Shown here: positions 7,250-15,833 of the stretch, piece after piece
Layout: each line of letters starts with the position of its first letter
Numbering within the stretch: position 1 is the stretch's first letter
NCBI RefSeq assembly: GCF_027587175.1
Contig: NZ_JAPCID010000010.1
Coordinates: forward strand, 62,001 to 126,000
DNA length: 64,000 nucleotides
From: Solirubrobacter deserti
Lineage (GTDB): Bacteria > Actinomycetota > Thermoleophilia > Solirubrobacterales > Solirubrobacteraceae
Reading direction: 5' to 3'
Translations under genes and position numbers: made by a program
The notes under the pieces: generated by a model
What the model saw: the letters and a program-made list of their open reading frames with translations, nothing else
Told to the model about the DNA's origin: nothing
Databases searched by the model: none

Positions 7250-10200
7250 GGGTTGGTGGTGGACAGGGTGAAGGTCACCGTCTTGGAGTAGGTGCCCGTT
7301 CGCAACGGGTCGGTGCGCTTGATCAGCTGCCGGAAGGTGACGTCGACCTCGTCGTTGCTCACCGGCTCGTTCCAGGTCGTCTTCTCCAGCTCGACGCGGA
7401 GCGGCTCGGCGAGCGTGAACGCGCCGTTGGTCATGTGGCCGGGGTTGCTGACCGACAGCGTCGCGTCACCCGCGGTGGAAATCACCGTCGCGGTGGTCGT
7501 CGCCGTGTAGTCCATGGTGATCCCGGGCGTGAACGGATCGAAGCGCGCCGCCGGACCGAGCGTGAGCGACAGCGTCGCGGGCACCGTGCCGCCCACGGTG
7601 CCGCTCGCAACGGTCACCGGCACGTCGAACGCCTGCACCTCGTCCTGCGCGTTGACGAAGGAGACGAGCAGCGAGACGCCCTTCTCCAGCCGCTTCGCCG
7701 CTTCGGCGCTGATCGGGAGCGACAGCGTGCTCGCGCCCACGGCCACGTCGAACGTCCTGCTCGCCAGGACACCGCCCATCATGTCCGGCGCCCACGGCGG
7801 CGTGGAGCCGTCGGCGGCGCTGCACGCGCTGAGCCCGTAGTCCGGCGCCGGGTTGGTCGCCGGGTCACAGCTCGTGTTCCACACGCGCGTGTAGCCCTTG
7901 TTGCCGTCCCGCGGGTCGACGCCGTACAGGAACAGCCGCGCCTTGCCGGCGGCGCCCGCGGTGACCTTCAGGTCGACGGTGCCGGGTGAGGCCGTCCAGC
8001 CCGTGATCGTCAACCCGCGGGCAGCGGGCGCCGGCTCGCGGCCGGAGATCGGCACGCCGTTGCGCGCGGACTGGGCGATCGTCTGCGGCGAGTCCGCGCT
8101 GTCGAGCGGGCTCGCGAGCTTGGGCTCGGCGGGCGTGGTCGGGCGGCCCGCCGGCGGCGTGTAGCCCGGCAGCGTCGCGCGGCCCCAGCGGTACGGGTCC
8201 GACTGCACCGAGCCGAACGTGGCCCACGCCAGGCGCGTGCTCATGTCGATGTGGCGCAGCACGGTCGAGCCGGTCCCGGCCGTGTTGTCGTCGTTGTCGT
8301 AGGGCGTGATGTTCAGGCCCATCCGCTCCGGATCCACGGCGGCGGGGAGAATCGCCATCGGGACCTTGACCTCGAGGTTGTAGCCGCCGCCCGCGTAGGC
8401 GTGGCTCGTGCCGACGTCGTTGGTGCCGACCCACGTCGCGGTGGACTTGACCTGCACGCCGGGCGCGTTCGGGCCGTCCGGGATCGTGGCCGCGAGCGGG
8501 CCGGTGGAGTAGCCCTGGTGGTTGTCGGCGTCACGCGACCAGCACGGGCCGTTGACGCCGTTGCCGTTGCGGTTGGCCGGGTCGTTGGTGAACGGGAAGA
8601 CCGCGAGCTTGAACGTGTGCGCGGTGTCCATCGCGTTCTCGGACGCCCGCCCGCGCGGGTCGATCAGGATCTCGACCGAGTCCGCCAGCCAGTGCCCGAC
8701 GCACTCCTCGGGCGTGACCGCATAGCTCTGGAAGTCGTCCTGGACGCGGATGAAGAAGTACAGGTCGTCGCCGGAGCGGGTGACCTTCGCGTACGTCTGG
8801 TTTGCTCCCGCCGAGCCGCAGTCGACGCCGAGCGGCACGCAGTCGCGCGTCGCGCCGCCGGGCTCCCACTTCTTGCCGACGTCGAGCGACTCGCCGGTGT
8901 ACTCGCCGGCGCCCTCGGCGCCGTCGAGCGTGGGCGTGGCGCCGGCCGGGATCGACGTCTTGGGCACGATCGCCAGCGTCAGGTCCTCGAACCCGGTGCC
9001 GTTGCCGTTGTAGGTCGTCGTGATGCGCACGTTGACGTTCGTGTTGACCTGCTGGCCCGGCGGGTTGCCGGGGTTGGTGGTCGGCAGCGTCGCGTTCGTG
9101 AAGCTGTTGGAGACGCTGAAGTTCACGGTCGTCTCGGCACCGGGCGCGAGCGTCGCGTAGGGCTTGCTCGTCGCGTCGGCGGCCAGGCCGGCCGGGAGCG
9201 TCAGCCGCACCTCGCCGCTCTGCGGCTCGTCCGACCAGTTGTGGACCTTCACCGGCAGCGTGAAGGTCTCACCGGCGGCGGTCGTCTGCACGGCGCCGGA
9301 GCGGCCGATGCGGCGCGCGAGCGGCGCCGTCTCCTCCGTCCACTGGTCGTACTCGGCGAACTTGCCCCAGCGCTGGAACAGGCCCTCGACGGGCGAGACC
9401 ACGCGCACGACCTGGTCCGTGTAGCCCTTCGCGCCGCCGGCCGTCCAGGTGGCGGAGACCTTGTAGTTGGTGTTGACCGCGGCGGTCGCGCTCGGCGTGA
9501 CCGTGAACGTCACGGTCTGCCCGCCCGTGCCCACGGCGGGGACGGGCTTGGCCGCGTCCACCGTCCAGCCGGCCGGGACGTTGAGCGCCACGGAGCCGGC
9601 CGGGATCGTCCCGGACGGCGCCTTCAGGTGCACGGTCGCTTGGAACGGTCCGCCGGGCGTGTTGTAGAAGTCGCTGAAGGTGAGGTACTGGAGCGTCCCG
9701 AGCGGCAGCCCGCCCGGGTCGGGCTTGACGGCGCCGTAGAGGATGGCGTCGTCCTTACCGGCCGCCGCGTTGAGCGAGCCGTCCGGGTTCACGTTGGGCT
9801 GGAACGGGACGAAGTTGCCGGTCATGCCGAAGCGCGAGCACCCCGGCGCCTGCAGCTCCTTGAACATCACGCGGCTCTGCGTCGGGTAGGCGCGCGTGCC
9901 CTCCATCGCCACCTGCGCCCACGTCTTGGCCGTGCCCGCGGGCTGGCCCTGGACGTTGCCCGGCGGCCAGCGGTACGGGGACGCGTAGCCCGTCCACACG
10001 CCGGACACGTTGTCCAGGCCGGTGGGCGTGAAGCCCGTCGTGCAGTCCGGGGCTGAGGTGGTCCCGCCCGTGCCCGCGGTCGCGCCGCCGGAGAAGACCT
10101 TCTTGACCTGCCAGGTGGAGAGCGCGTTCGGGCCCGTCAGCTGCTCCGGGAACATCGTCGGATCGGCCGCGGCCTGCATCCCCTCCCAGATGTACCGGCC

Positions 10201-10692
10201 GGCCTGCTGATGGTTGCCGTGGCCGGCGGCGAGCGAGGGCGTGAAGCCGACGTAGATGTCGGGCTGGGTCATGCGGATGATCCGCGTGATCCGGCGCAGC
10301 GTCTCGTCACCCCAGAAGTACTGCGTGAGCGGCGCGCTCTGGTTGTAGAAGAAGTCGACCTGGTCGATGTTGAAGATGTCGACCGTGCCGGACCGGTAGT
10401 GCGCGACGCGATCCTCGTTCTCGCGCCGCAGGCCAAGCGCCGGGCCGAGCTCGGTGCCGGTGGCGTTGCCGCCGCCCTCGCCGCGCGTGACCATGATGAT
10501 CCCGCACTTGACGTCGTAGCGGGCGTGCCAGACGCCGCACGGCCCGATGATGCTCGTGTCGTCGTCAGGATGGGCCCACTCGCCCATGACGTTGATCTTC
10601 ACCGCCTCGCTCGCGGTGTACGGCGCGGCTGAAGCGGCTCCCGGCGCGCACAGCGCCGCCGCCAGGACCATCGCAAACGACCAACGTCTCAT
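7246..10692 (-). CDS. Secreted multidomain PIG-L family deacetylase
   Basis: This is a 1148-residue secreted protein. The ATG at 10692 is chosen because GGAGGAGAGG lies just upstream and a signal peptide follows directly (cleavage near ASAAP, residues 20-24). A PIG-L deacetylase domain comes first, with the zinc motif A40-H-P-D-D-D45 and a second histidine pair at H158/H161. Next come two NEW3/CARDB-like beta domains (about 350-570), then a CBM9/DOMON-like domain (about 595-810) carrying the typical SVEILIDPRG strand. A Cys-containing region follows, and the last ~116 residues are a module also found at 20697-21041. PIG-L enzymes remove N-acetyl groups from glucosamine-type substrates; the CBM9-like part suggests a glycan target. 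Its stop overlaps the convergent gene's stop. Confidence 0.88.
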   Translation of the reverse strand: MRRWSFAMVLAAALCAPGAASAAPYTASEAVKINVMGEWAHPDDDTSIIGPCGVWHARYDVKCGIIMVTRGEGGGNATGTELGPALGLRRENEDRVAHYRSGTVDIFNIDQVDFFYNQSAPLTQYFWGDETLRRITRIIRMTQPDIYVGFTPSLAAGHGNHQQAGRYIWEGMQAAADPTMFPEQLTGPNALSTWQVKKVFSGGATAGTGGTTSAPDCTTGFTPTGLDNVSGVWTGYASPYRWPPGNVQGQPAGTAKTWAQVAMEGTRAYPTQSRVMFKELQAPGCSRFGMTGNFVPFQPNVNPDGSLNAAAGKDDAILYGAVKPDPGGLPLGTLQYLTFSDFYNTPGGPFQATVHLKAPSGTIPAGSVALNVPAGWTVDAAKPVPAVGTGGQTVTFTVTPSATAAVNTNYKVSATWTAGGAKGYTDQVVRVVSPVEGLFQRWGKFAEYDQWTEETAPLARRIGRSGAVQTTAAGETFTLPVKVHNWSDEPQSGEVRLTLPAGLAADATSKPYATLAPGAETTVNFSVSNSFTNATLPTTNPGNPPGQQVNTNVNVRITTTYNGNGTGFEDLTLAIVPKTSIPAGATPTLDGAEGAGEYTGESLDVGKKWEPGGATRDCVPLGVDCGSAGANQTYAKVTRSGDDLYFFIRVQDDFQSYAVTPEECVGHWLADSVEILIDPRGRASENAMDTAHTFKLAVFPFTNDPANRNGNGVNGPCWSRDADNHQGYSTGPLAATIPDGPNAPGVQVKSTATWVGTNDVGTSHAYAGGGYNLEVKVPMAILPAAVDPERMGLNITPYDNDDNTAGTGSTVLRHIDMSTRLAWATFGSVQSDPYRWGRATLPGYTPPAGRPTTPAEPKLASPLDSADSPQTIAQSARNGVPISGREPAPAARGLTITGWTASPGTVDLKVTAGAAGKARLFLYGVDPRDGNKGYTRVWNTSCDPATNPAPDYGLSACSAADGSTPPWAPDMMGGVLASRTFDVAVGASTLSLPISAEAAKRLEKGVSLLVSFVNAQDEVQAFDVPVTVASGTVGGTVPATLSLTLGPAARFDPFTPGITMDYTATTTATVISTAGDATLSVSNPGHMTNGAFTLAEPLRVELEKTTWNEPVSNDEVDVTFRQLIKRTDPLRTGTYSKTVTFTLSTTNP
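7249..7596 (-). repeat. Repeated C-terminal surface module, copy A
   Basis: This stretch encodes the last 116 residues of the PIG-L protein. It aligns end to end with the last ~115 residues of the DUF1080 protein (20697-21041), about three quarters identical by hand count. Shared blocks include VGGTVPATLSL, TTATVISTAGDA, TNGAFTL and LRTGTYSKT, and both end in TFTLSTTNP. It is all-beta with no membrane anchor. Confidence 0.9.
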
Positions 10693-10711
10693 GCGGCCTC
10701 TCCTCCCACAC

Positions 10712-10737
10712 TCGAACCCCATCGAACGACATCGAAC
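10712..10737. promoter_or_regulatory. Three direct TCGAAC repeats at 10-bp spacing
   Basis: TCGAAC occurs at 10712, 10722 and 10732, exactly one helical turn apart, between the PIG-L start and its likely promoter. A TAAGTT box on the reverse strand (forward 10752-10757) could be the -10, which would place the repeats in the leader. The spacing suggests cooperative binding of a regulator on one DNA face; this is inference. Confidence 0.5.
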
Positions 10738-10780
10738 AGAGCGGTGTTCTCAACTTATGCCCGCTGTCAAGTCGCCTGGC

Positions 10781-10786
10781 TACCCT
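10781..10786 (+). promoter_or_regulatory. Putative -10 box TACCCT of a leaderless gene
   Basis: TACCCT ends 8 nt before the GTG at 10795, and no ribosome binding site is visible, so the transcript probably begins at the start codon. Confidence 0.45.
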
Positions 10787-10794
10787 CGGCTTTC

Positions 10795-11460
10795 GTGCGT
10801 TGGATCTCCGGAGCCCTCCTCGTCACCGCGCTCGCGCTGCCCGCGAGCGCGCAGGCCGAGCCCATGCTGACCGTCGAGCTGGAGCGCCAGTCCGTCCGCT
10901 ATGGCGGCGCGCACCAGGTCGACGGGACCCTCACCGACGGCACCGCGCTGCTGGCGGGCCAGGAGGTCATCCTCGAGGGCCGGCGCTACCCCTACGAGGG
11001 CTCCTACCGCGTCATCGAGCGCAGCCGGACGGACGCCGACGGCGAGTTCCGCTTCTCCGCCGAGCTGGACCGCAACCACCGGCTGCGCGTGGTCGCGCCT
11101 GCCCAGCAGGTCCAGTCCGAGCGCCTGCAGGCCTACACGCTGCCGGGCTTCGAGCTCTCCTTCCGGGCCATCTCGCCCGGCGTCGTGCGCCTCTACCAGC
11201 GCTACACGGTGCCCAAGCCGGTGCGGCTGAGCTCGCCGACGCTGTTCTACCTGGGCCGCCGCGGCGCCGAGCGCGCGTCGCTGCGCCGCACCGGCAACGT
11301 CCGCCGCGTGCGCGCCGGCCGCTACACCTCGCAGGTCACCGTCACCCTTCCCTCCAGCTGGAACGGTGCGTTCCGGTATGCCTCGTGCTTCCGCGCGTCC
11401 GCCGGGTCCGGCATGGGTGACCCGGAGCAGAGCTGCCCGCGCTTGCGCCTGGAATTCTGA
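10795..11460 (+). CDS. Small secreted beta-rich protein of unknown function
   Basis: This is a 221-residue protein. The GTG at 10795 is preferred because it opens directly into a signal peptide (hydrophobic core about residues 4-16, cleavage near SAQA) and is preceded by a TACCCT box. The mature part has a carboxypeptidase-regulatory-like or Ig-like start (YGGAHQVDGTLTDGTALLAGQEV), then RTDADGEFRFSAEL, as in repeat domains of actinobacterial surface proteins. Two cysteines near the end (CFRAS and SCPRL) could form a disulfide. I do not recognise an enzyme. It stands alone between a divergent PIG-L gene and the sugar operon. Confidence 0.75.
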   Translation: MRWISGALLVTALALPASAQAEPMLTVELERQSVRYGGAHQVDGTLTDGTALLAGQEVILEGRRYPYEGSYRVIERSRTDADGEFRFSAELDRNHRLRVVAPAQQVQSERLQAYTLPGFELSFRAISPGVVRLYQRYTVPKPVRLSSPTLFYLGRRGAERASLRRTGNVRRVRAGRYTSQVTVTLPSSWNGAFRYASCFRASAGSGMGDPEQSCPRLRLEF

Positions 11461-11475
11461 ACACGCCGCCGCGAC

Positions 11476-11500
11476 CTGTGCAAAGCTGTGCGTTCTTGTG
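11476..11500. promoter_or_regulatory. TGTG repeats at 10-bp period before deoR-type gene
   Basis: CTGTGC occurs at 11476-11481 and 11486-11491, and a third TGTG falls at 11497-11500 over the start codon. The exact 10-bp phasing upstream of a DeoR-family gene suggests its own operator. Confidence 0.4.
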
Positions 11501-12253
11501 ACACTTCTTCCGGCACAGCGCCGCGCCGAGATCCTGCGAGCCGTCCGCGGCGGCCAAGCGCACGTGTCTGATCTCGCCGAGAGCTTCGGCGTGTCGGAGA
11601 TGACCGTACGGCGGGACCTGCACCGGCTGGCGCGCGACGGCAAGCTCGAGCGCGTGCACGGCGGCGCCATGGACACCGCGGGCTCCGAGCCGGGGTTCTC
11701 GCAGATCGAGGTGGAGCGCTTCGACGTCAAGGACCGGCTCGGCAAGGCCGCGGCGGACCTCGTCGAGGACGGGCAGACGGTCATGGTCGACATCGGCACG
11801 TCCACGCTGCAGATGGCACGCCACCTGCACGGCAAGCAGATCACGGTCGTCACGACCAACCTCGCGGCGGTGGAGGAGCTGCTGCCGGATCCGGGGATCG
11901 AGCTCGTGCTGCCCGGCGGGATCGTGCGCCGCAACTACCGCTCGCTGGTGGGCGTGCTGGCGGAGGACTCGCTGCGCCAGCTCAAGTCCGACGTCGCGTT
12001 CCTCGGGACGAGCGGCGTGGACGGCGAGCTGGGCGTGTGGGACACCACGATGGTCGAGGTGCCGATCAAGCGGCTGATGATCGCGGGCGCGGACTGCGTC
12101 GTGCTGATCGCCGACCATGCGAAGTTCTCCATGACCGGGATGGTGCGTGTGTGCGGGCCGGAGGCGCTCGACCACGTGGTGACGGACGCGCCGCTGCCGG
12201 CCTCGGCGCGCTCGGTCGTCGACGGGCACGGCATCGAGGTGACAGTGGCGTGA
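11498..12253 (+). CDS. DeoR-family transcriptional regulator of sugar operon
   Basis: This 251-residue protein has the standard DeoR-family layout. The N-terminal helix-turn-helix reads RRAEILRAV...VSDLAESFGVSEMTVRRDL, followed by the LERVHGGA loop. The sugar-phosphate-binding domain follows with VDIGTSTLQMARHL and TSGVD segments. GTG at 11498 is chosen because it places the HTH at the usual distance from the N-terminus; upstream in-frame sequence is not helix-like and overlaps the previous gene. Family members repress their operon until a phosphorylated sugar binds. The stop overlaps the next start (GTGA variant), so the regulator is cotranscribed with the genes it probably controls. Confidence 0.9.
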   Translation: MTLLPAQRRAEILRAVRGGQAHVSDLAESFGVSEMTVRRDLHRLARDGKLERVHGGAMDTAGSEPGFSQIEVERFDVKDRLGKAAADLVEDGQTVMVDIGTSTLQMARHLHGKQITVVTTNLAAVEELLPDPGIELVLPGGIVRRNYRSLVGVLAEDSLRQLKSDVAFLGTSGVDGELGVWDTTMVEVPIKRLMIAGADCVVLIADHAKFSMTGMVRVCGPEALDHVVTDAPLPASARSVVDGHGIEVTVA

Positions 12254-13587
12254 AGCTCACGATCGTGGGTGGAGGCGGGTTCCGGGTGCCGCTCGTGTAC
12301 GGCGCGCTGCTCGCCCGCAAGGAGCGGCTCGGGCTCGACGAGGTCGTGCTCTACGACATCGACGAGGCGCGCCAGGCGCGCATCGGGCAGGTGCTCGAAG
12401 GGCTCGCGGCCGAGAAGGGCGTCGAGCTGCCGTTCCGCACGACGACCGACTTGGTCGACGCCGTCTCCGGCGCCGACTTCGTCTTCTGCGCGATCCGCGT
12501 GGGCCAGCTCGAGGGCCGCGTGATCGACGAGGACGTCCCGCTCGGGATGGGCGTGCTCGGCCAGGAGACGACCGGGCCGGGCGGCATCTGCTTCGCGCTG
12601 CGCACGATCCCGGTGATGACCAAGCTGGCCGAGACGATGGCCGAGCACTCCAACGGCTGGCTGATCAACTTCACCAACCCTGCGGGCATGGTCACCGAGG
12701 CTTGCCAGCGGATCCTCGGCGACAAGGTCATCGGCATCTGCGACTCGCCGTCGGGCATGTGCCGGCGCGTGGCCGCCGTGCTCGGCCGGGATCCGAAGGA
12801 GCTGTGGTTCCACTACTTCGGGCTCAACCACCTGGGTTGGCTCACCGAGGTGCGCGACGGCACCGGCGCGCCGCTGCTGGACACGCTGCTGGCCGACGAC
12901 GCCGCCCTCGAGCGCTTCGAGGAGGGCCGGCTGTTCGGGGGCGAGTGGCTGCGGACGCTCGGCATGCTCCCGAACGAGTACCTCTACTACTTCTACTACG
13001 CCGCGGACACCGTCAACGCCATCCGCGGCGGCGGCTCCCGGGGCGCGTTCCTGCTCCAGCAGCAGCGCGAGTTCTACGCCCGCAACGGGCACTCTCCGAA
13101 GGCGGCGCTGGAGGACTGGCGCACCACCCGCCACGACCGCGAGCGCACCTACATGGCCGAGGCGCGCGCCGCCGCCGGCCAGGAGGGCGAGCACGACATC
13201 GAGGAGAACTCGGGTTACGAGAGCGAGGCGATGGCCGTCGTGGACGCGATCGTCAACAACACGCGCGAGGTGCTCATCCTCAACACCGCCAACCGCTCCG
13301 CGCTGCCGTTCCTGGACGAGCGCGCGGTCGTCGAGGTGCCGTGTGTGGTCGGCCGCCACGGCCCCGTGCCGGTGGCGATCGGCGAGGTCCCGGCGCACGC
13401 GTCGTCGCTCATCTCGACCATGAAGGACGTGGAGCGCACGACGATCGAGGCCGCCTTGACCGGCTCCGAGCAGCTCGCGATCAAGGCCTTGGCGCTGCAC
13501 CCGCTCGTGCCGTCGGTGTCGACCGCGCGCGAGATCTTCGACGGCTACCGCCGGCGGCTGCCGGCGCTCGCGGAGGCCTTTGCGTGA
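12250..13587 (+). CDS. Glycoside hydrolase family 4, 6-phospho-beta-glucosidase-like
   Basis: This 445-residue protein has the complete GH4 layout. The N-terminus is an NAD-binding fold (KLTIVGGGGFRVPLVYG, then VVLYDIDE), followed by NFTNPAGMVTEA. The catalytic metal pair is visible as C164 (GICDSP) and H194 (GLNHLGW), which bind Mn2+ in this family. GH4 enzymes cleave glycosides by an NAD-dependent oxidation-elimination mechanism, usually acting on 6-phosphoglycosides. Here the importer is an ABC system, which does not phosphorylate its cargo, so the true substrate may be an unphosphorylated glycoside or one phosphorylated by the adjacent PfkB kinase. Start GTG overlaps the deoR stop; the end overlaps the kinase start. 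Confidence 0.88.
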   Translation: MKLTIVGGGGFRVPLVYGALLARKERLGLDEVVLYDIDEARQARIGQVLEGLAAEKGVELPFRTTTDLVDAVSGADFVFCAIRVGQLEGRVIDEDVPLGMGVLGQETTGPGGICFALRTIPVMTKLAETMAEHSNGWLINFTNPAGMVTEACQRILGDKVIGICDSPSGMCRRVAAVLGRDPKELWFHYFGLNHLGWLTEVRDGTGAPLLDTLLADDAALERFEEGRLFGGEWLRTLGMLPNEYLYYFYYAADTVNAIRGGGSRGAFLLQQQREFYARNGHSPKAALEDWRTTRHDRERTYMAEARAAAGQEGEHDIEENSGYESEAMAVVDAIVNNTREVLILNTANRSALPFLDERAVVEVPCVVGRHGPVPVAIGEVPAHASSLISTMKDVERTTIEAALTGSEQLAIKALALHPLVPSVSTAREIFDGYRRRLPALAEAFA

Positions 13588-14492
13588 CCGTGGACATTGC
13601 CTGCGCGGAACCCGCGTTCCTGGACCTGACGCTGGTGGGGCTCGACCAGATCCCGCGCCCGGGGGAGGAGCGGCTGGCCGAGGACTTTCTGCGCTCGCCC
13701 GGCGGCGGCGCGATCACCGCGATCGGCGCGGCGCGGCTCGGGCTCACCAGCTCGCTCGTGTCCCCGCTCGGCGACGACGGCGTCGGGATGATGCTGCGCT
13801 CGATGCTCGCCGACGAGGGCGTGCGCTGGGACGGCCGGATGGTGCAGCGCACGCCGGTGACGGTGATCATGCCCACCGACGGCGACCGCGCGATGGCGAC
13901 CTTTGACCCGGGGGAGGGCGTCACCGGCGCCGAGCTCGCCGCCGCCGAGCCGCGCTCGGTGGTGCTGAGCATCCCCCGCTTGCCCCTCGCGCCGGCGGGC
14001 GCACGCACCTACGTCTCGGTCGGCGACCTGGACGCGCGGGCGCTCGCCGGTGGCGAGTTGCCGGACATGGGCGGGTCCCGGGCGCTGCTCGTGAACGAGC
14101 GCGAGGCGCAGCTCCTTACCGGCGCCGGCGATCCGGAGCGCGCCGCGGCGCAGCTCGCCGAGGTCGCGCCGCTGGCGATCGTCACGTTGGGGCCGGACGG
14201 CGCACTCGCCGTCGGGGCGGAGGGGACGGTCCGCGTGGAAGGCGTGGCCGTCGAGGCAGTGGACACGACGGGGGCCGGCGATCTGTTCGCCGCCGCCTAT
14301 GTGTGGGCCGACCATTGGGGGGCGGCGCTCGAACAGCGCCTGCGCTGGGCGGTCCTGTACGCGTCGCTCTCGGTGCGGGTCGCCACGGCGACCGCGGGGG
14401 CGGTGACGTTGCGGGCGCTCTTGGAGGAGGGCGCGGGATATGGGCTGCCGTCGCCAGTGCGACAGCCGGCAGCGATGAAGGAGGACCAGTGA
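13584..14492 (+). CDS. PfkB-family carbohydrate kinase
   Basis: This 302-residue protein has the ribokinase/PfkB fold. The glycine-rich N-terminal signature appears as RSPGGGAITAIGAARLG, and the C-terminal ATP/anion-hole motif is DTTGAGDLFAAAY, with the catalytic aspartate in GAGD. It phosphorylates a sugar or sugar acid, possibly the product of the neighbouring GH4 enzyme; the exact sugar cannot be read from sequence. GTG at 13584 overlaps the previous stop and the end overlaps the binding-protein start, so it is tightly coupled in the operon. Confidence 0.88.
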   Translation: MTVDIACAEPAFLDLTLVGLDQIPRPGEERLAEDFLRSPGGGAITAIGAARLGLTSSLVSPLGDDGVGMMLRSMLADEGVRWDGRMVQRTPVTVIMPTDGDRAMATFDPGEGVTGAELAAAEPRSVVLSIPRLPLAPAGARTYVSVGDLDARALAGGELPDMGGSRALLVNEREAQLLTGAGDPERAAAQLAEVAPLAIVTLGPDGALAVGAEGTVRVEGVAVEAVDTTGAGDLFAAAYVWADHWGAALEQRLRWAVLYASLSVRVATATAGAVTLRALLEEGAGYGLPSPVRQPAAMKEDQ

Positions 14493-15832
14493 AGGCGAAG
14501 AGTGTGCTGGCTGCCGTGCTCGCCCTGTCGGCGCTCGCCGGCTGTGGTGGCGCGCCCGGTGGCGGCGACGAGGACAAGGCGGCGGCGACGCCGTCGGCGA
14601 CGGCCGAGGCCAAGCCGGACATCTCCAAGGCCGGGAACGTCACGCTGCGCGTGTGGGATCAGAACGTGCGCGGCGGGCAGAACGCGGAGATCGAGGAGCT
14701 CAACAAGCAGTTCCAGGCCAAGTATCCGAACGTCACCATCGAGCGGACGAAGAAGTCGTTCGAGGATCTGCTCAAGACGGTCAAGCTCGCCGCCTCGGGT
14801 GACGACGCGCCGGACGTGATCCAGGTCAACCAGGGCCGTGGGACGATGGGCGAGATCGTCAAGGCCGGGCTGCTGCGGCCGGTGGACGACTACGCGAAGG
14901 TCTACGACTGGGAGTCGCGCTACTCCTCGACGCTGCTGGACCTCAACCGCTTCTCGTCCGACGGCGCCGAGTTCGGTTCCGGCGAGCTGTACGGGCTCTC
15001 CCAGATGGGCGAGATCGTGGGCGTGTTCTACAACAAGGACAAGGTGACCACGCCGCCGACGACGCTGACCGAGTTCGAGGCCTCGCTGCAGCAGGCCAAG
15101 GACGCCGGGGACACGCCGATCATGTTCGGCAACCTCGAGAAGTGGCCCGGCATCCACAACTTCGAGAGCGTGCTCGGGCAGACGGCCGACAAGCAGGCGA
15201 TCCGCGACTTCGTGTTCGCCCGCGAAGGCGCCTCCTTCGACAACCCGGAGTTCCAGGCCGGCGCGACGAAGATCAAGGAGTGGGTCGACAAGGGCTACTT
15301 CAACAAGGACTTCAACGGCACGGACTACGACCCGGCCTGGCAGTCCTTTGCCAAGGGCGACTCGTGGTACCTGATCGCGGGCACGTGGGTCACCGCCGAC
15401 CTGGCCGAGCAGATGGGCGACAAGGTCGGCTTCATGCTCATGCCGGGCCAGGACCCGAACGCGCCGGTTTCCCTCGGCGGGGAGGACCTGCCGTTCACGA
15501 TCTCCTCCGCGTCGAAGGTGCCGGACGTCGCGGCGGCCTACATCGACTTCCTCACGGACGCGAACGCGGCCAAGGTGCTCGTGGACACGAACAACCTGCC
15601 GGCGATGAAGGGCGCGCCGACGCCGTCCACCGGCGTGTCGGTCGAGGTCGCGCAGGCGTGGCAGAAGCTCAACGACGCCGACGGCGTGATCCCGTACCTG
15701 GACTACACGACGCCGACGTTCTACGACGACATCTCGAGCGCCATCCAGGAGCTGCTGGCGGGCAAGCAGTCGCCGACCGAGTTCACCGCCGGGGTGCAGG
15801 AGGCGTACGACAAGTGGGCGGAGTCGCGCTGA
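14489..15832 (+). CDS. Sugar ABC transporter lipoprotein substrate-binding protein
   Basis: This is a 447-residue family 1 extracellular solute-binding protein. A lipoprotein signal ends in the lipobox LAGC with C19, followed by a Gly/Asp/Ala-rich tether. The mature part has typical features of CUT1 sugar binders: TLRVWDQN, an EELNKQFQAKYPNV segment, DVIQVNQG, then WYLIAGTW and PAYIDFL-like helices near the end. It captures a sugar outside the membrane and hands it to the two permeases that follow. Start GTG overlaps the kinase stop. Confidence 0.92.
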   Translation: MKAKSVLAAVLALSALAGCGGAPGGGDEDKAAATPSATAEAKPDISKAGNVTLRVWDQNVRGGQNAEIEELNKQFQAKYPNVTIERTKKSFEDLLKTVKLAASGDDAPDVIQVNQGRGTMGEIVKAGLLRPVDDYAKVYDWESRYSSTLLDLNRFSSDGAEFGSGELYGLSQMGEIVGVFYNKDKVTTPPTTLTEFEASLQQAKDAGDTPIMFGNLEKWPGIHNFESVLGQTADKQAIRDFVFAREGASFDNPEFQAGATKIKEWVDKGYFNKDFNGTDYDPAWQSFAKGDSWYLIAGTWVTADLAEQMGDKVGFMLMPGQDPNAPVSLGGEDLPFTISSASKVPDVAAAYIDFLTDANAAKVLVDTNNLPAMKGAPTPSTGVSVEVAQAWQKLNDADGVIPYLDYTTPTFYDDISSAIQELLAGKQSPTEFTAGVQEAYDKWAESR

Positions 15833-15833
15833 C

